Assembly: GCA_002747735.1 (NCBI GenBank)
Contig: PDQE01000041.1
Span: 1-8,803, forward strand
DNA from: Flavobacteriales bacterium
GTDB taxonomy: Bacteria; Bacteroidota; Bacteroidia; Flavobacteriales; Flavobacteriaceae
Direction of reading: 5' to 3'
Length of the DNA: 8,803 bases
The notes under the pieces: model-generated
What the model was told of the DNA's origin: nothing
Databases searched by the model: none
What the model saw: the letters and a program-made list of their open reading frames with translations, nothing else
Shown: positions 1 through 6,685 of the stretch, one piece after another
Layout of the letters: the number at the start of each line of letters is the position of its first letter
Numbering within the stretch: the first letter of the stretch is position 1
Made by a program: the position numbers and the translations under genes

Positions 1-4
1 ACAG

Positions 5-32
5 AAAATAAAGAATAAAAAATAAAGAATAA
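5..32. repeat. Tandem 14-bp direct repeat upstream of the ompH-like gene
   Basis: AAAATAAAGAATAA occurs twice back to back, at 5-18 and 19-32, with no mismatch. It sits in the leader just before the ompH-like gene. It is very A-rich and has no hairpin potential of its own. It could be a slippage duplication or an A-rich translation enhancer; A-rich leaders are common in Bacteroidota. I see no TAnnTTTG element between it and the ATG at 56, so the gene is probably read from a promoter outside the window. Confidence 0.75.
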
Positions 33-55
33 TTAATTTTAACACCATTAGAAAA

Positions 56-565
56 ATGAAACTATTTAAAAATCTACTAATAGCAAGTGTATTATTTTTT
101 GGAGCTGTGAGCATGAATGCACAGTCTAAAGTAGCCCATATTAATACAGATGAACTGGTGGCAGCTATGCCTGAGACCAAAAAAATGCAAGAAGAGCTGA
201 AAAAATTAGTACAAACGTATGATACTGAGTTTAAAACGCAGTCAACGGCATTACAACAAAAAATGCAAAAATACGACAAAGAAGCTCCTACCCAAACTGA
301 TGCAGAGAACCAAAAACGTTTAGAAGAGGTGCAGGAAGCTCAAAAGAAATTGCAAATGTACAGGCAAACGGCTCAGGAAGAATTACAAAAGAAAGAGTTA
401 GACCTATATAAGCCCATAGCAGAAAAGGCCCAAAAAGCAATAGATGATGTGGCTGCTGCCAAAGGAATAGAATATGTATTTGACTCTACACCCGGCAAAG
501 GACTTATTGTATATAAGGGTACAGACCTTATGGCTGATGTAAAAGCTAAATTGGGCATTCAATAA
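56..565 (+). CDS. OmpH/Skp family periplasmic chaperone
   Basis: This is a 169-residue secreted protein of the OmpH/Skp family, periplasmic chaperones that hold unfolded outer-membrane proteins on the way to the BAM complex. Residues 1-22 form a signal peptide (MKLFK, hydrophobic core, cleavage probably after Asn-Ala at 22). A short beta segment (KVAHINTDEL, 25-34) is followed by long charged, Gln/Lys/Glu-rich helices at about 40-128, which are the coiled-coil tentacles. The C-terminal core (GIEYVFD at 137-143, then GLIVYKGTDL at 149-158) closes the trimerisation sheet. The length matches Skp (about 160-170). In flavobacteria such genes often lie in pairs behind bamA and ahead of murI, and murI does follow here; the upstream partners would be outside the window. 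The start is fixed by the signal peptide. A strong terminator begins 23 bases after the stop, so transcription probably ends here. Whether this is the true Skp orthologue or a paralogue cannot be told, so I give no symbol. Confidence 0.92.
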   Translation: MKLFKNLLIASVLFFGAVSMNAQSKVAHINTDELVAAMPETKKMQEELKKLVQTYDTEFKTQSTALQQKMQKYDKEAPTQTDAENQKRLEEVQEAQKKLQMYRQTAQEELQKKELDLYKPIAEKAQKAIDDVAAAKGIEYVFDSTPGKGLIVYKGTDLMADVKAKLGIQ

Positions 566-588
566 GAAATCTTCTAAAGTATAATTTT

Positions 589-624
589 AAAATCCCGTTT
601 TGTTTCAAAACGGGATTTTCTTTA
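589..624 (+). terminator. Intrinsic terminator after the ompH-like gene
   Basis: A perfect 14-bp inverted repeat (589-602 and 606-619) is separated by a TTT loop. The stem contains CCCG/CGGG, its right arm ends in TTTT, and CTTT follows. The left arm starts with AAAA, so the hairpin could also work on the minus strand. It separates the ompH-like gene from murI, which therefore needs its own promoter. Confidence 0.93.
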
Positions 625-637
625 TAAATCCATTTGG

Positions 638-645
638 TATATTTG
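638..645 (+). promoter_or_regulatory. -7 promoter element (TATATTTG) for murI
   Basis: TATATTTG matches the Bacteroidota sigma -7 consensus TAnnTTTG exactly. It lies between the terminator and the murI ATG at 650, only four bases upstream of that codon. I find no clear -33 TTG/TTTG at the usual 19-21 bp spacing, because that position falls in the terminator's T-run. With a normal element-to-start distance, transcription would begin at or within a base or two of the ATG, giving a leaderless mRNA. Confidence 0.6.
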
Positions 646-649
646 CCCA

Positions 650-1453
650 ATGAATATCTCTTCTAATTCAATTGGTATTTTTGACTCCGGCCTTGGCGGA
701 TTGTCCGTATTTAAAGAAATTGCCGCTTTATTACCTTTTGAACATTCTATCTATCTGGCAGACAGTAAAAATGCACCCTACGGAAATAAATCTAAAAATG
801 AAATCATTCGCCTTAGCATAAAAAATACCGAATTGCTACTCCAAAAAGGCTGTAAGATTATAGTTGTAGCCTGTAATACGGCCACCACCAATGCTATAGA
901 TTATTTACGCAAAAATTACAATGTTCCTTTTATAGGCATAGAGCCGGCTATTAAACCGGCAGCACTTACTACAAAGTCCAATACCATTGGTATTCTGGCC
1001 ACCAAAGGCACTTTATCCAGCAATTTGTTTCACAAAACGGGCTCCCAATTTGCCTCACATCTAAAAGTGATAGAACAAGTAGGCAAAGGATTGGTACAAT
1101 TGGTAGAAACTGGGAAACTGGCAAACACGGAAACCAAAAATTTACTGAAGACTTATCTAAAACCCATGTTAGAAAATAATGTGGACAACTTGGTCTTAGG
1201 CTGTACCCATTATCCATTTCTAATACCGGTGATTAAAGACATTGTAGGCGATAAAATTACCATTATAGACTCCGGGCAGGCAGTAGCCCGACAAACTAAA
1301 AACGTATTAGAAAAAAATCAAATATTAAATAACGAAAAATCTGAAAAATCTAACGTTCAAAGATTTTTTTATACCAATGCCAATGTGGCCATGCTAGAGA
1401 AGTTTGTAGATAAAATAGTAAAAAGTTATACCTGTAGTTATTTGGATTTTTAG
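650..1453 (+). CDS. murI: Glutamate racemase
   Basis: MurI interconverts L- and D-glutamate in the cytoplasm, supplying D-Glu for the peptidoglycan stem peptide. The 267-residue protein has the full Asp/Glu racemase signature: IGIFDSGLGGLSV (8-20, with Asp12), YLADSKNAPYG (35-45), VACNTATT (73-80, catalytic Cys75), GIEPAIKPA (96-104), LGCTHYPFL (183-191, second catalytic Cys185 and His187) and IIDSG (205-209). Both Cys are present, so it should be active, and the length is normal for the family. Start: ATG at 650 directly precedes the conserved first strand; there is no Shine-Dalgarno sequence and a -7 promoter motif ends four bases upstream, which fits leaderless translation. The gene follows an ompH-like chaperone gene, the usual flavobacterial neighbour, but a terminator separates them. 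No strong terminator follows immediately; the first good one is at 1770. Confidence 0.97.
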   Translation: MNISSNSIGIFDSGLGGLSVFKEIAALLPFEHSIYLADSKNAPYGNKSKNEIIRLSIKNTELLLQKGCKIIVVACNTATTNAIDYLRKNYNVPFIGIEPAIKPAALTTKSNTIGILATKGTLSSNLFHKTGSQFASHLKVIEQVGKGLVQLVETGKLANTETKNLLKTYLKPMLENNVDNLVLGCTHYPFLIPVIKDIVGDKITIIDSGQAVARQTKNVLEKNQILNNEKSEKSNVQRFFYTNANVAMLEKFVDKIVKSYTCSYLDF

Positions 1454-1769
1454 CCGGGCTTATCCCAACCACAATTATATGTAATACCATTTCCACCTCA
1501 AAATTACTCAATAAAATGTGCTTTTTTATGCTATATTTCGTTGTAAAAATAAACTATAACTACGGCTATACTTAATTTTTACGCCTTATCTATCACAAAA
1601 ATTCATCATTTTATTTTTTGATTATTAACAAAAAGTGAAATTTGCCATACACCCCCTTTACTCAATTACCATATCGCAATTTTGTAACCACTTATTTTAT
1701 GGTATATACCGGCTTTACACAAAGATTTTACAAATAACAGCAGTTAACAATCAGTTTTCAAAACAAAAA

Positions 1770-1799
1770 ACGGCCGGAAAAACCGGCCGTACATTTTTT
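1770..1799. terminator. Bidirectional intrinsic terminator between convergent genes
   Basis: ACGGCCGG (1770-1777) and CCGGCCGT (1783-1790) form a perfect 8-bp GC-rich stem with an AAAAA loop. On the plus strand it is followed by ACATTTTTTG; on the minus strand the run of A at 1765-1770 gives TTTTTT after the stem. It can therefore stop both murI transcription (plus strand) and the operon ending at 1962 (minus strand). Confidence 0.9.
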
Positions 1800-1846
1800 G
1801 GGGAGTAAAAAAAAATCGTCGCTAAACACTTATATAAACCCAAAAA

Positions 1847-1904
1847 ATAAGAAAAGGAACAAAGAAGATTTAACTTCAGTAAATAGGAGTAATCCTTTTC
1901 TTGT
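1847..1904 (-). other. Long AT-rich hairpin in the 3' UTR of the minus-strand operon
   Basis: AAGAAAAGGA (1849-1858) and TCCTTTTCTT (1893-1902) are perfectly complementary over 10 bp. The stem extends to 12 bp with one G-T wobble (1848/1903) and a further A-T pair (1847/1904). The 34-nt loop holds a small inner GAAG/CTTC stem (1864-1867 and 1874-1877). Read on the minus strand, the stem is followed at once by ATTTTTTG, so it could be a weak terminator or a 3'-end stabilising structure ahead of the stronger terminator at 1770-1790. Confidence 0.5.
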
Positions 1905-1933
1905 AGGTTGCTAAAATATTTAATTCTACCAAA

Positions 1934-1955
1934 TAGATATGTTAAAAAATATCTA
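1934..1955 (-). other. AT-rich hairpin just after the phytase-like gene stop
   Basis: TAGATAT (1934-1940) and ATATCTA (1949-1955) form a 7-bp stem around an 8-nt loop, starting six bases past the stop codon on the minus strand. It has only one G-C pair and no good U-tract, so it is a poor terminator. It may protect the mRNA 3' end or be chance in AT-rich sequence. Confidence 0.35.
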
Positions 1956-1961
1956 AATTAT

Positions 1962-3062
1962 TCACAATTTTTCAACAAGCCGAAGTAAGATAAATTGATT
2001 CAGTTGCTTACCCAGTTTATTAAAATTATTATCCGCAATAAAAAGAAGCGTTTTGCTGCCGTCCGGTAAGGTGGGACCAAAAGTAAAACCCTCAATATTA
2101 TCTATAATACCATCAGTTAATTGGCCTTTTATGGTATTAAAATTAAACAGTAATTCTTTTGATGCGGGAATTATTTCTTCCTGAGTTATACAATCTGTAT
2201 TCAACGTATTTGTTGCTTTTGAAGCATCTACCTTAAAAACTTTTACCACATTACCGTGTGTACCCCAACCGCTTGAAAAGCTTCTTTCCAGTACCAAAAA
2301 TTTATCGGTATTATATTCCAAAATATCGGTTAGTCCATTAACAGCAAAATCTCCTTTTGGAACAAGTTCTATATTATCCAATGGATATGCAAATTGCCTA
2401 ACAGCCTTTCCGGCCTTATTATCAAATAATGTAATCCTTACCGGATAATAACCTTTTACAGTAGCAGGCTCAGAACCATCATTTTCCAAAGGCAGTTCCA
2501 TGCCTACCCAAAACCCATTTTGGCCATAACTTTTACAAAGCCCTTCAAAAAGACCATTGTGACGTGGTTTAGCACTACTATTTGCCAGAAAATAATCTGG
2601 TATAGCATAAGTATATTTCACTTCTCCCATAGTAGTATCTATACTAAAAACAATTGGGTCTTTTCCGCTGTTTATATGACCTTCTGTACTAATAATCAAG
2701 GAATTGTCACCCGGATTGAACCGAATAGCTTCCATATCTAAAAAATTAAAATCATCTTTAATAAAAACTGTTTTAGTAAAGATAACTGTATCTATTGAAG
2801 CATTGGAAATATCAATTGTTGCCTGATAAAACCTTGGTTCACTCGGATCATCTGCAATCAGATAATAAATGTCATCTGCAAAATCAACACCTGATAATCC
2901 GCCGATTTTGGTACCTCCAAAAGTTACATTTTCCGGATAGATATACTCATCGAGAAATTCCAATTTTATTTCCGCTGATTCTATATTGGGTTTCATTACG
3001 GAACATGCTAAACATAAACCCAACAACGAAAACAAAAAAAGTAATTGCTTTATTTGAACCAT
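1962..3062 (-). CDS. Esterase-like/phytase-like domain lipoprotein
   Basis: This is a 366-residue secreted lipoprotein with the 'esterase-like activity of phytase' fold (Pfam Phytase-like). Residues 1-19 are hydrophobic and lead to Cys20 (Cys-Leu-Ala-Cys), the likely lipid-anchored residue; Cys rather than Leu at position -3 is unusual. The family's spaced acidic motifs are all present: GGLSG (54-58), LDMEAIRF (108-115), NGLFEGLC (169-176), GLTDILEY (243-250), LVLERSF (256-262), NIEGFTFGP (322-330) and LFIADNNF (340-347), consistent with a metal-binding beta-propeller. The family is thought to act on phosphate or other esters, but the substrate cannot be inferred. The ATG at 3062 lies inside the carbonic anhydrase-like gene (13-bp overlap), implying translational coupling; it is the start that yields the lipoprotein signal. 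It is the last gene of the response-regulator operon, with terminators downstream at 1770-1904. Family confident, enzymatic role uncertain. Confidence 0.85.
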   Translation of the reverse strand: MVQIKQLLFLFSLLGLCLACSVMKPNIESAEIKLEFLDEYIYPENVTFGGTKIGGLSGVDFADDIYYLIADDPSEPRFYQATIDISNASIDTVIFTKTVFIKDDFNFLDMEAIRFNPGDNSLIISTEGHINSGKDPIVFSIDTTMGEVKYTYAIPDYFLANSSAKPRHNGLFEGLCKSYGQNGFWVGMELPLENDGSEPATVKGYYPVRITLFDNKAGKAVRQFAYPLDNIELVPKGDFAVNGLTDILEYNTDKFLVLERSFSSGWGTHGNVVKVFKVDASKATNTLNTDCITQEEIIPASKELLFNFNTIKGQLTDGIIDNIEGFTFGPTLPDGSKTLLFIADNNFNKLGKQLNQFILLRLVEKL

Positions 3063-3559
3063 GAGGCGTATTTTACGTAATTATTGGCTATTCTCTCAAT
3101 TTCGCCTTTGCTTAAATCAGCCGAAACGTCTTTTAATTTTTTTGCCGGCATTCCGGCATAGATGGTTCCCGAAGGCACCACAGTACCCTGTGTAACCACA
3201 GCACCGGCAGCAATAATAGAATTGCTTTCCACCACACAATTATCCATAACAATGGCTCCCATACCTATAAGGACATTGTCTTGAATGGTACAACCATGCA
3301 CTATGGCACTATGACCTACAGATACATTGTTACCAATATTTGTAGGATATTTTTGATACGTACAGTGTACCACTGCTCCATCCTGAATATTTACTTTGTT
3401 GCCTATCTTAATATAATGTACATCGCCACGTAAAACGGCATTGTACCAAATGCTACATTGATTGCCCATAGTAACATCCCCTACAACAACTGCATTTTCG
3501 GCAACAAAACAGTCTTTTCCAAACTGTGGCTGCTTTCCGTTAATTTGCTTTATAATCAT
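3050..3559 (-). CDS. Gamma-class carbonic anhydrase-like hexapeptide-repeat protein
   Basis: This 169-residue left-handed beta-helix protein belongs to the gamma carbonic anhydrase (YrdA/PaaY/CamH-like) family. Hexapeptide repeats run from about residue 12 to 135. The residues known from archaeal Cam are in place: Arg44 and Asp46 in RGDV, Gln59 and Asp60 in NIQDGAVVH, and the three zinc/iron ligands His65, His83 and His88 (VGHSAIVHGC). The acidic proton-shuttle loop of Cam is absent, as in CamH-type members. YAGMPAKKL (134-142) is the usual exit motif, followed by a C-terminal helix. There is no signal peptide, so it is cytoplasmic and probably trimeric. Hydration of CO2 is possible, but many homologues are weakly active or act as CoA thioesterases or scaffolds. 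Its ATG overlaps the regulator's TGA by 4 bp (ATGA), and its own stop overlaps the next start by 13 bp, so it is co-translated with both. Confidence 0.92.
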   Translation of the reverse strand: MIIKQINGKQPQFGKDCFVAENAVVVGDVTMGNQCSIWYNAVLRGDVHYIKIGNKVNIQDGAVVHCTYQKYPTNIGNNVSVGHSAIVHGCTIQDNVLIGMGAIVMDNCVVESNSIIAAGAVVTQGTVVPSGTIYAGMPAKKLKDVSADLSKGEIERIANNYVKYASWFK

Positions 3560-4302
3560 TTGAAATGTGATAAGAAATTAGATTTTTTAGAGGCAGAAAC
3601 ACTCAGTTCTTTGCCATTACTCAAAGTAATGCTTCCGCCTTTTCCTTTTTTGTATTTGGCAATATAAGACACATTTACCAAATATGACTTGTGAATACGG
3701 GCAAATCCTTTATCTACTAGTAATTTTTCAAAATATTTAAGTGTCTTACTCACCAGTTTTTTCTTATTGTTTGTTAAATACAACTCAGTATAGTTATCAT
3801 CGGCTTTACCGTAAAGTATTTCCTTTATTGAAAGTACTTCAAAACCGCTTTGGGTAGGAATGGTAATTTTTTCTTCCGAAACAGATATTTGCAAAGCGGT
3901 AACACTTTGTTGTAGTTCAGCTTCTTTAGCTATGGTAACTGTAACGCGGTCAACGGCTTTAATTAACTCGTCAATAGAAATGGGCTTTAGCAGATAATAC
4001 GCAGCTTGTTTGTTCAAAGCTTCTATGGCATATTGGTCGTAGGCTGTTACAAATACCACTTCAAAAGGTATGTCTGTAAGTTTTTCCAACAAATCAAAAC
4101 CGGTACCATAAGGCATTTCCACATCTAAAAACACCAGATCTAAATTGTTATTTCTTATAAGCACCAAAGCCTGATCAATGTTTTCCGCTTCGCCAATTAA
4201 CTGAACATCAGGGCAATACTTAGCCAAATAATTCTTTAGGATTTCCCTGCTGGTTTTTTCATCTTCTACAATGATGGTTTTTAAAATTTGGTTTTTTTTC
4301 AT
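3556..4302 (-). CDS. LytTR-family response regulator
   Basis: This 248-residue cytoplasmic regulator has two parts. Residues 8-125 form a receiver with the acidic pair Glu13-Asp14 (VEDE), phospho-acceptor Asp60 (VFLDVEMP), Thr86 (FVTAYD) and Lys106 (LLKPI), so all phosphorylation residues are present. Residues about 146-246 form a LytTR DNA-binding domain (GKADDNYTELYL at 165-176, then ARIHKSYLVNVSYI at 201-214). It should be phosphorylated by the LytS-type kinase encoded 175 bp upstream on the same strand. LytTR proteins usually bind pairs of direct repeats of about 9 bp; I could not recognise such a pair with confidence. The ATG at 4302 directly precedes the receiver. A small GTTAT/ATAAC hairpin (4306-4320) lies three bases before it and might affect translation. 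The stop overlaps the carbonic anhydrase-like start by 4 bp. Confidence 0.95.
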   Translation of the reverse strand: MKKNQILKTIIVEDEKTSREILKNYLAKYCPDVQLIGEAENIDQALVLIRNNNLDLVFLDVEMPYGTGFDLLEKLTDIPFEVVFVTAYDQYAIEALNKQAAYYLLKPISIDELIKAVDRVTVTIAKEAELQQSVTALQISVSEEKITIPTQSGFEVLSIKEILYGKADDNYTELYLTNNKKKLVSKTLKYFEKLLVDKGFARIHKSYLVNVSYIAKYKKGKGGSITLSNGKELSVSASKKSNFLSHFK

Positions 4303-4477
4303 GTTGTTATTTTTTATAACTCCAAAAGGATTTGTAACAATGTTAATACCGGATTACTCATAAAGTTTTTAAATCATACAACTGTATCGTACTCGCATTA
4401 TTTACCAATATAATCTATACCGTGAATTAACAATTAAAATGAAACAAATTGGTTTGACTATACATGAATAATTCGAG
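4303..4477 (-). other. 175-bp spacer between kinase and response regulator genes
   Basis: There is no coding sequence and no convincing terminator after the kinase stop, so read-through from kinase into regulator is plausible. No exact TAnnTTTG is visible on the minus strand. It holds an 11-bp odd palindrome, TAACAATGTTA (4335-4345), and the small hairpin at 4306-4320. Either could belong to an internal promoter or autoregulatory site, but neither is strong. Confidence 0.45.
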
Positions 4478-6685
4478 TTAGTACTTTTTCAACAATAGTG
4501 TTACTTTAGTACCGGTTTTGTCATCATTTAAATCTTCAATACCCACATCAATAATATTTTTATACATACTGTTCAAAATTTTTATACGCTGTTTTATATT
4601 CTGCATACCTTTGGATTTCTTCTTTTTCTGATGGCCGGTTTTTAACACCTTAGATTGCGTACGCCCAATACCGTTATCTATTATTTCTATTTTTATGGTA
4701 TCATTATCTAAATGATGTAAATTAACTTTTAAAAATCCTTTGTCCTTTTTATATCTCAAGCCATGCCAAACCGCATTTTCTACATAGGGCTGCAACAACA
4801 TGGGCGGAATTTGAAATTGCTCTTTGTCTATCTTTTTATCAATATTTAATTCATAATTAAACTTTTCAACAAAGCGGGCATGTTCCAGTTTTAAATATAA
4901 CCGCAACAATTCCAATTCTTTTTCTAGGGAGATAAAATCTTCCTCGGAATTGTCTAATACACTTCGCATTAGGGTAGAAAATTCAGACAAATACCTATTG
5001 GCCGCCCGTTCGTCATTTTTAGCAATAAAATTATTAACCGAGTTTAAAGCATTAAATATAAAGTGCGGATTCATCTGTGTACGCAACGATCGCAGTGCCA
5101 ACACATTATTGGCCAACTTCCGTTGTTTGTTACTGCGATACATAAAATATAAAGCCACCAATAGCAGGGCTAATCCACCAAAAAGACTGTAAATAATCCA
5201 CTGCTGTCGTCTTTCAATAGCTGTAGAAAGTTTGTTTTCCGTTTGGAACAATTGATACCTGCTTTCATTTAATTCCCGGTCTTTTTCCAAACTGCTTATT
5301 CTGGTTTCTTTTTCCAGCAATTCGCGGTTTAGAGCCACAATTTTATCAATTTCCTCCTGCTTTCTATCGTAGAGTTTATCTACCAGTGCTACATATTCGC
5401 GATATTTTGAAAGAGCTTTATCTTCTTTACCCAAATTAGCGTATGTTTCTGAGAGTTGTTGTACCGCTTCTTTTTGCGTACTGATGTCGTCCATAACCCC
5501 AGCTTCCCGGGCACTTTCCTCCAAAACAGGCAAAGCTTCTGTGTATTTTTTTTGTTTGAGCAGTGCTTTTCCAAGATCTAATTTTGCTTGAGATGTGTTA
5601 ATATCCATATCCGATGATTTGAGAGACATAATCTGCTCCGGTGCATCGCTCTCTTCCAAAGCCTCCAAGGCTTGTTTTCTAAACTGAACTTCTTTATCTA
5701 CCTCGTTATTTCGGCTGTAAAAATCAGCAGCTTGTTTTGTTCTAGCCGCATTTAATTTTTTATTATCATCAACTTTTTTATTGAGCAATAAGTACTGTTC
5801 TGCTCTATTTAAATCACCTGTAGCTTCATAGGCTTGAGAAAGCTTTAGGTTTAATGCTTCCTTGATTTCTTTATCTCCAACCGTTTTGGCAATTTCCATG
5901 GCAGACCGATAATGACTAACAGCCTTACTGTGATTATTTTCAAACATATAGGTATCACCCAAACCTGTATGTGCTGTTATCTTTTGCCTCATGCTTATGC
6001 CCTTTTCGCTCAACGAGTTTTTATAACGTAAAATCGCTTTTTTAGCCTCGCCGTTTTTTGCAAAAGCCTTAGCCAGTTTTAACGAAACCCTAAGGTCTTT
6101 TGAATAAGACAATGACAATTTATAATTCTTAATAGCCAAATCATACTGCTTTAAAACCATATAAATATCACCCAAGATGTAATAAGACTGAGCCAATTGG
6201 GTTTGGTTATTATTCTTAGTTGCAATTTCTAATGCGTCTCGGATATAATCAATACTTTTAAGCGGATTAGAATTTTTTAAGGTTTTGGCTTGTTTTAAAT
6301 TCTTATTAAAATTCCCTGAAGATTTACCAACAGAGCGGCTCTTTTTATAAATTGCTTTAGATTCATTACCAATAACATCTGCTTCATCTTCAAATTGATA
6401 ATAAAGGCTGCCATCTAAGCGATAGGTATTTATCACCCGGCCATCTTTACTCAGTTCAATGATATCGCCTTTTTTTGCTTTTATGGAAAATTCACCATTT
6501 GCATCCGTATAAGTACTTCCCACCTTGCCTTTTACCCGTACACGAATACCGCTAAGCGGTTGCCCATTTTGGTCTGTAACCCTATCATTGTAAATTTTTA
6601 CGGGAGCCTGCAGGTTTTCTTCCTGCTGAGCAAATATAATAGTGGTAAAACACACAATTAATATGGCCGATAATAATCGCTTCAT
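4478..6685 (-). CDS. LytS-type sensor histidine kinase with CarboxypepD_reg-like and TPR sensor region
   Basis: This 735-residue membrane sensor kinase starts with a signal peptide (1-19, cleavage near Phe-Ala-Gln). A beta-sandwich of the carboxypeptidase-regulatory-like type follows at about 29-90 (VTDQNGQPLSGI, then TYTDANGEFSI), and TPR-like helical repeats occupy about 163-436 (clear units near 165-197, 237-268, 277-306, 367-396 and 405-437). A charged coiled coil (440-492) leads into one transmembrane helix (496-516). The cytoplasmic kinase has the His_kinase motif MNPHFIFNALNS with His541, the N box PYVENAVWHGL (Asn637), G1 DNGIG (670-674) and G2 GMQNIKQRI (693-701). All catalytic elements are present. 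Signal peptide plus single TM place domain and TPRs in the periplasm. The likely partner is the LytTR regulator encoded next. The stimulus is unknown; TPRs suggest binding to a protein or peptide. The ATG at 6685 gives the signal peptide. Confidence 0.94.
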   Translation of the reverse strand: MKRLLSAILIVCFTTIIFAQQEENLQAPVKIYNDRVTDQNGQPLSGIRVRVKGKVGSTYTDANGEFSIKAKKGDIIELSKDGRVINTYRLDGSLYYQFEDEADVIGNESKAIYKKSRSVGKSSGNFNKNLKQAKTLKNSNPLKSIDYIRDALEIATKNNNQTQLAQSYYILGDIYMVLKQYDLAIKNYKLSLSYSKDLRVSLKLAKAFAKNGEAKKAILRYKNSLSEKGISMRQKITAHTGLGDTYMFENNHSKAVSHYRSAMEIAKTVGDKEIKEALNLKLSQAYEATGDLNRAEQYLLLNKKVDDNKKLNAARTKQAADFYSRNNEVDKEVQFRKQALEALEESDAPEQIMSLKSSDMDINTSQAKLDLGKALLKQKKYTEALPVLEESAREAGVMDDISTQKEAVQQLSETYANLGKEDKALSKYREYVALVDKLYDRKQEEIDKIVALNRELLEKETRISSLEKDRELNESRYQLFQTENKLSTAIERRQQWIIYSLFGGLALLLVALYFMYRSNKQRKLANNVLALRSLRTQMNPHFIFNALNSVNNFIAKNDERAANRYLSEFSTLMRSVLDNSEEDFISLEKELELLRLYLKLEHARFVEKFNYELNIDKKIDKEQFQIPPMLLQPYVENAVWHGLRYKKDKGFLKVNLHHLDNDTIKIEIIDNGIGRTQSKVLKTGHQKKKKSKGMQNIKQRIKILNSMYKNIIDVGIEDLNDDKTGTKVTLLLKKY

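Larger units (their letters stand above)
1454..1961. other. 508-bp gene-free region between convergent genes
   Basis: I see no convincing coding sequence on either strand; stops are frequent and the longest start-to-stop frames are about 20 codons. The region is very AT-rich and contains several inverted repeats. One is GTAAAAAT/ATTTTTAC (1543-1550 and 1575-1582, 24-nt loop). Another is TACCATA/TATGGTA (1667-1673 and 1698-1704, 24-nt loop). The bidirectional terminator at 1770-1799 and two AT-rich hairpins at 1847-1904 and 1934-1955 are listed separately. The part at 1454-1769 would be either a long murI 3' UTR or the site of an unrecognised small RNA. I find no exact TAnnTTTG here on the plus strand. 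Confidence 0.6.

Noticed and set aside
969..1217. Antisense open frame of 82 codons within murI
   Set aside because: It is opposite a fully conserved enzyme gene and its translation has no recognisable features.
1516..1575. A 19-codon frame in the murI-downstream gap beginning MCFFMLYF
   Set aside because: It is short, lies in AT-rich sequence, has no promoter or ribosome signal, and its hydrophobic start is explained by T-rich DNA.
1543..1582. GTAAAAAT/ATTTTTAC as a murI terminator
   Set aside because: The stem is AT-rich with a 24-nt loop and no U-run directly after it; the 1770 hairpin is far better.
2520..3064. Two plus-strand open frames (73 and 89 codons) inside the phytase-like gene
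   Set aside because: The minus-strand gene has all family motifs over this stretch; the opposite frames have unnatural composition and no signals.
3458..3667. Plus-strand open frame across the carbonic anhydrase/regulator junction
   Set aside because: It spans the overlap of two well-supported genes on the other strand and resembles no protein.
5389..5574. Alternative minus-strand frame inside the kinase TPR region
   Set aside because: The kinase frame is continuous with TPR repeats and a coiled coil; the alternative is a shifted-frame by-product.
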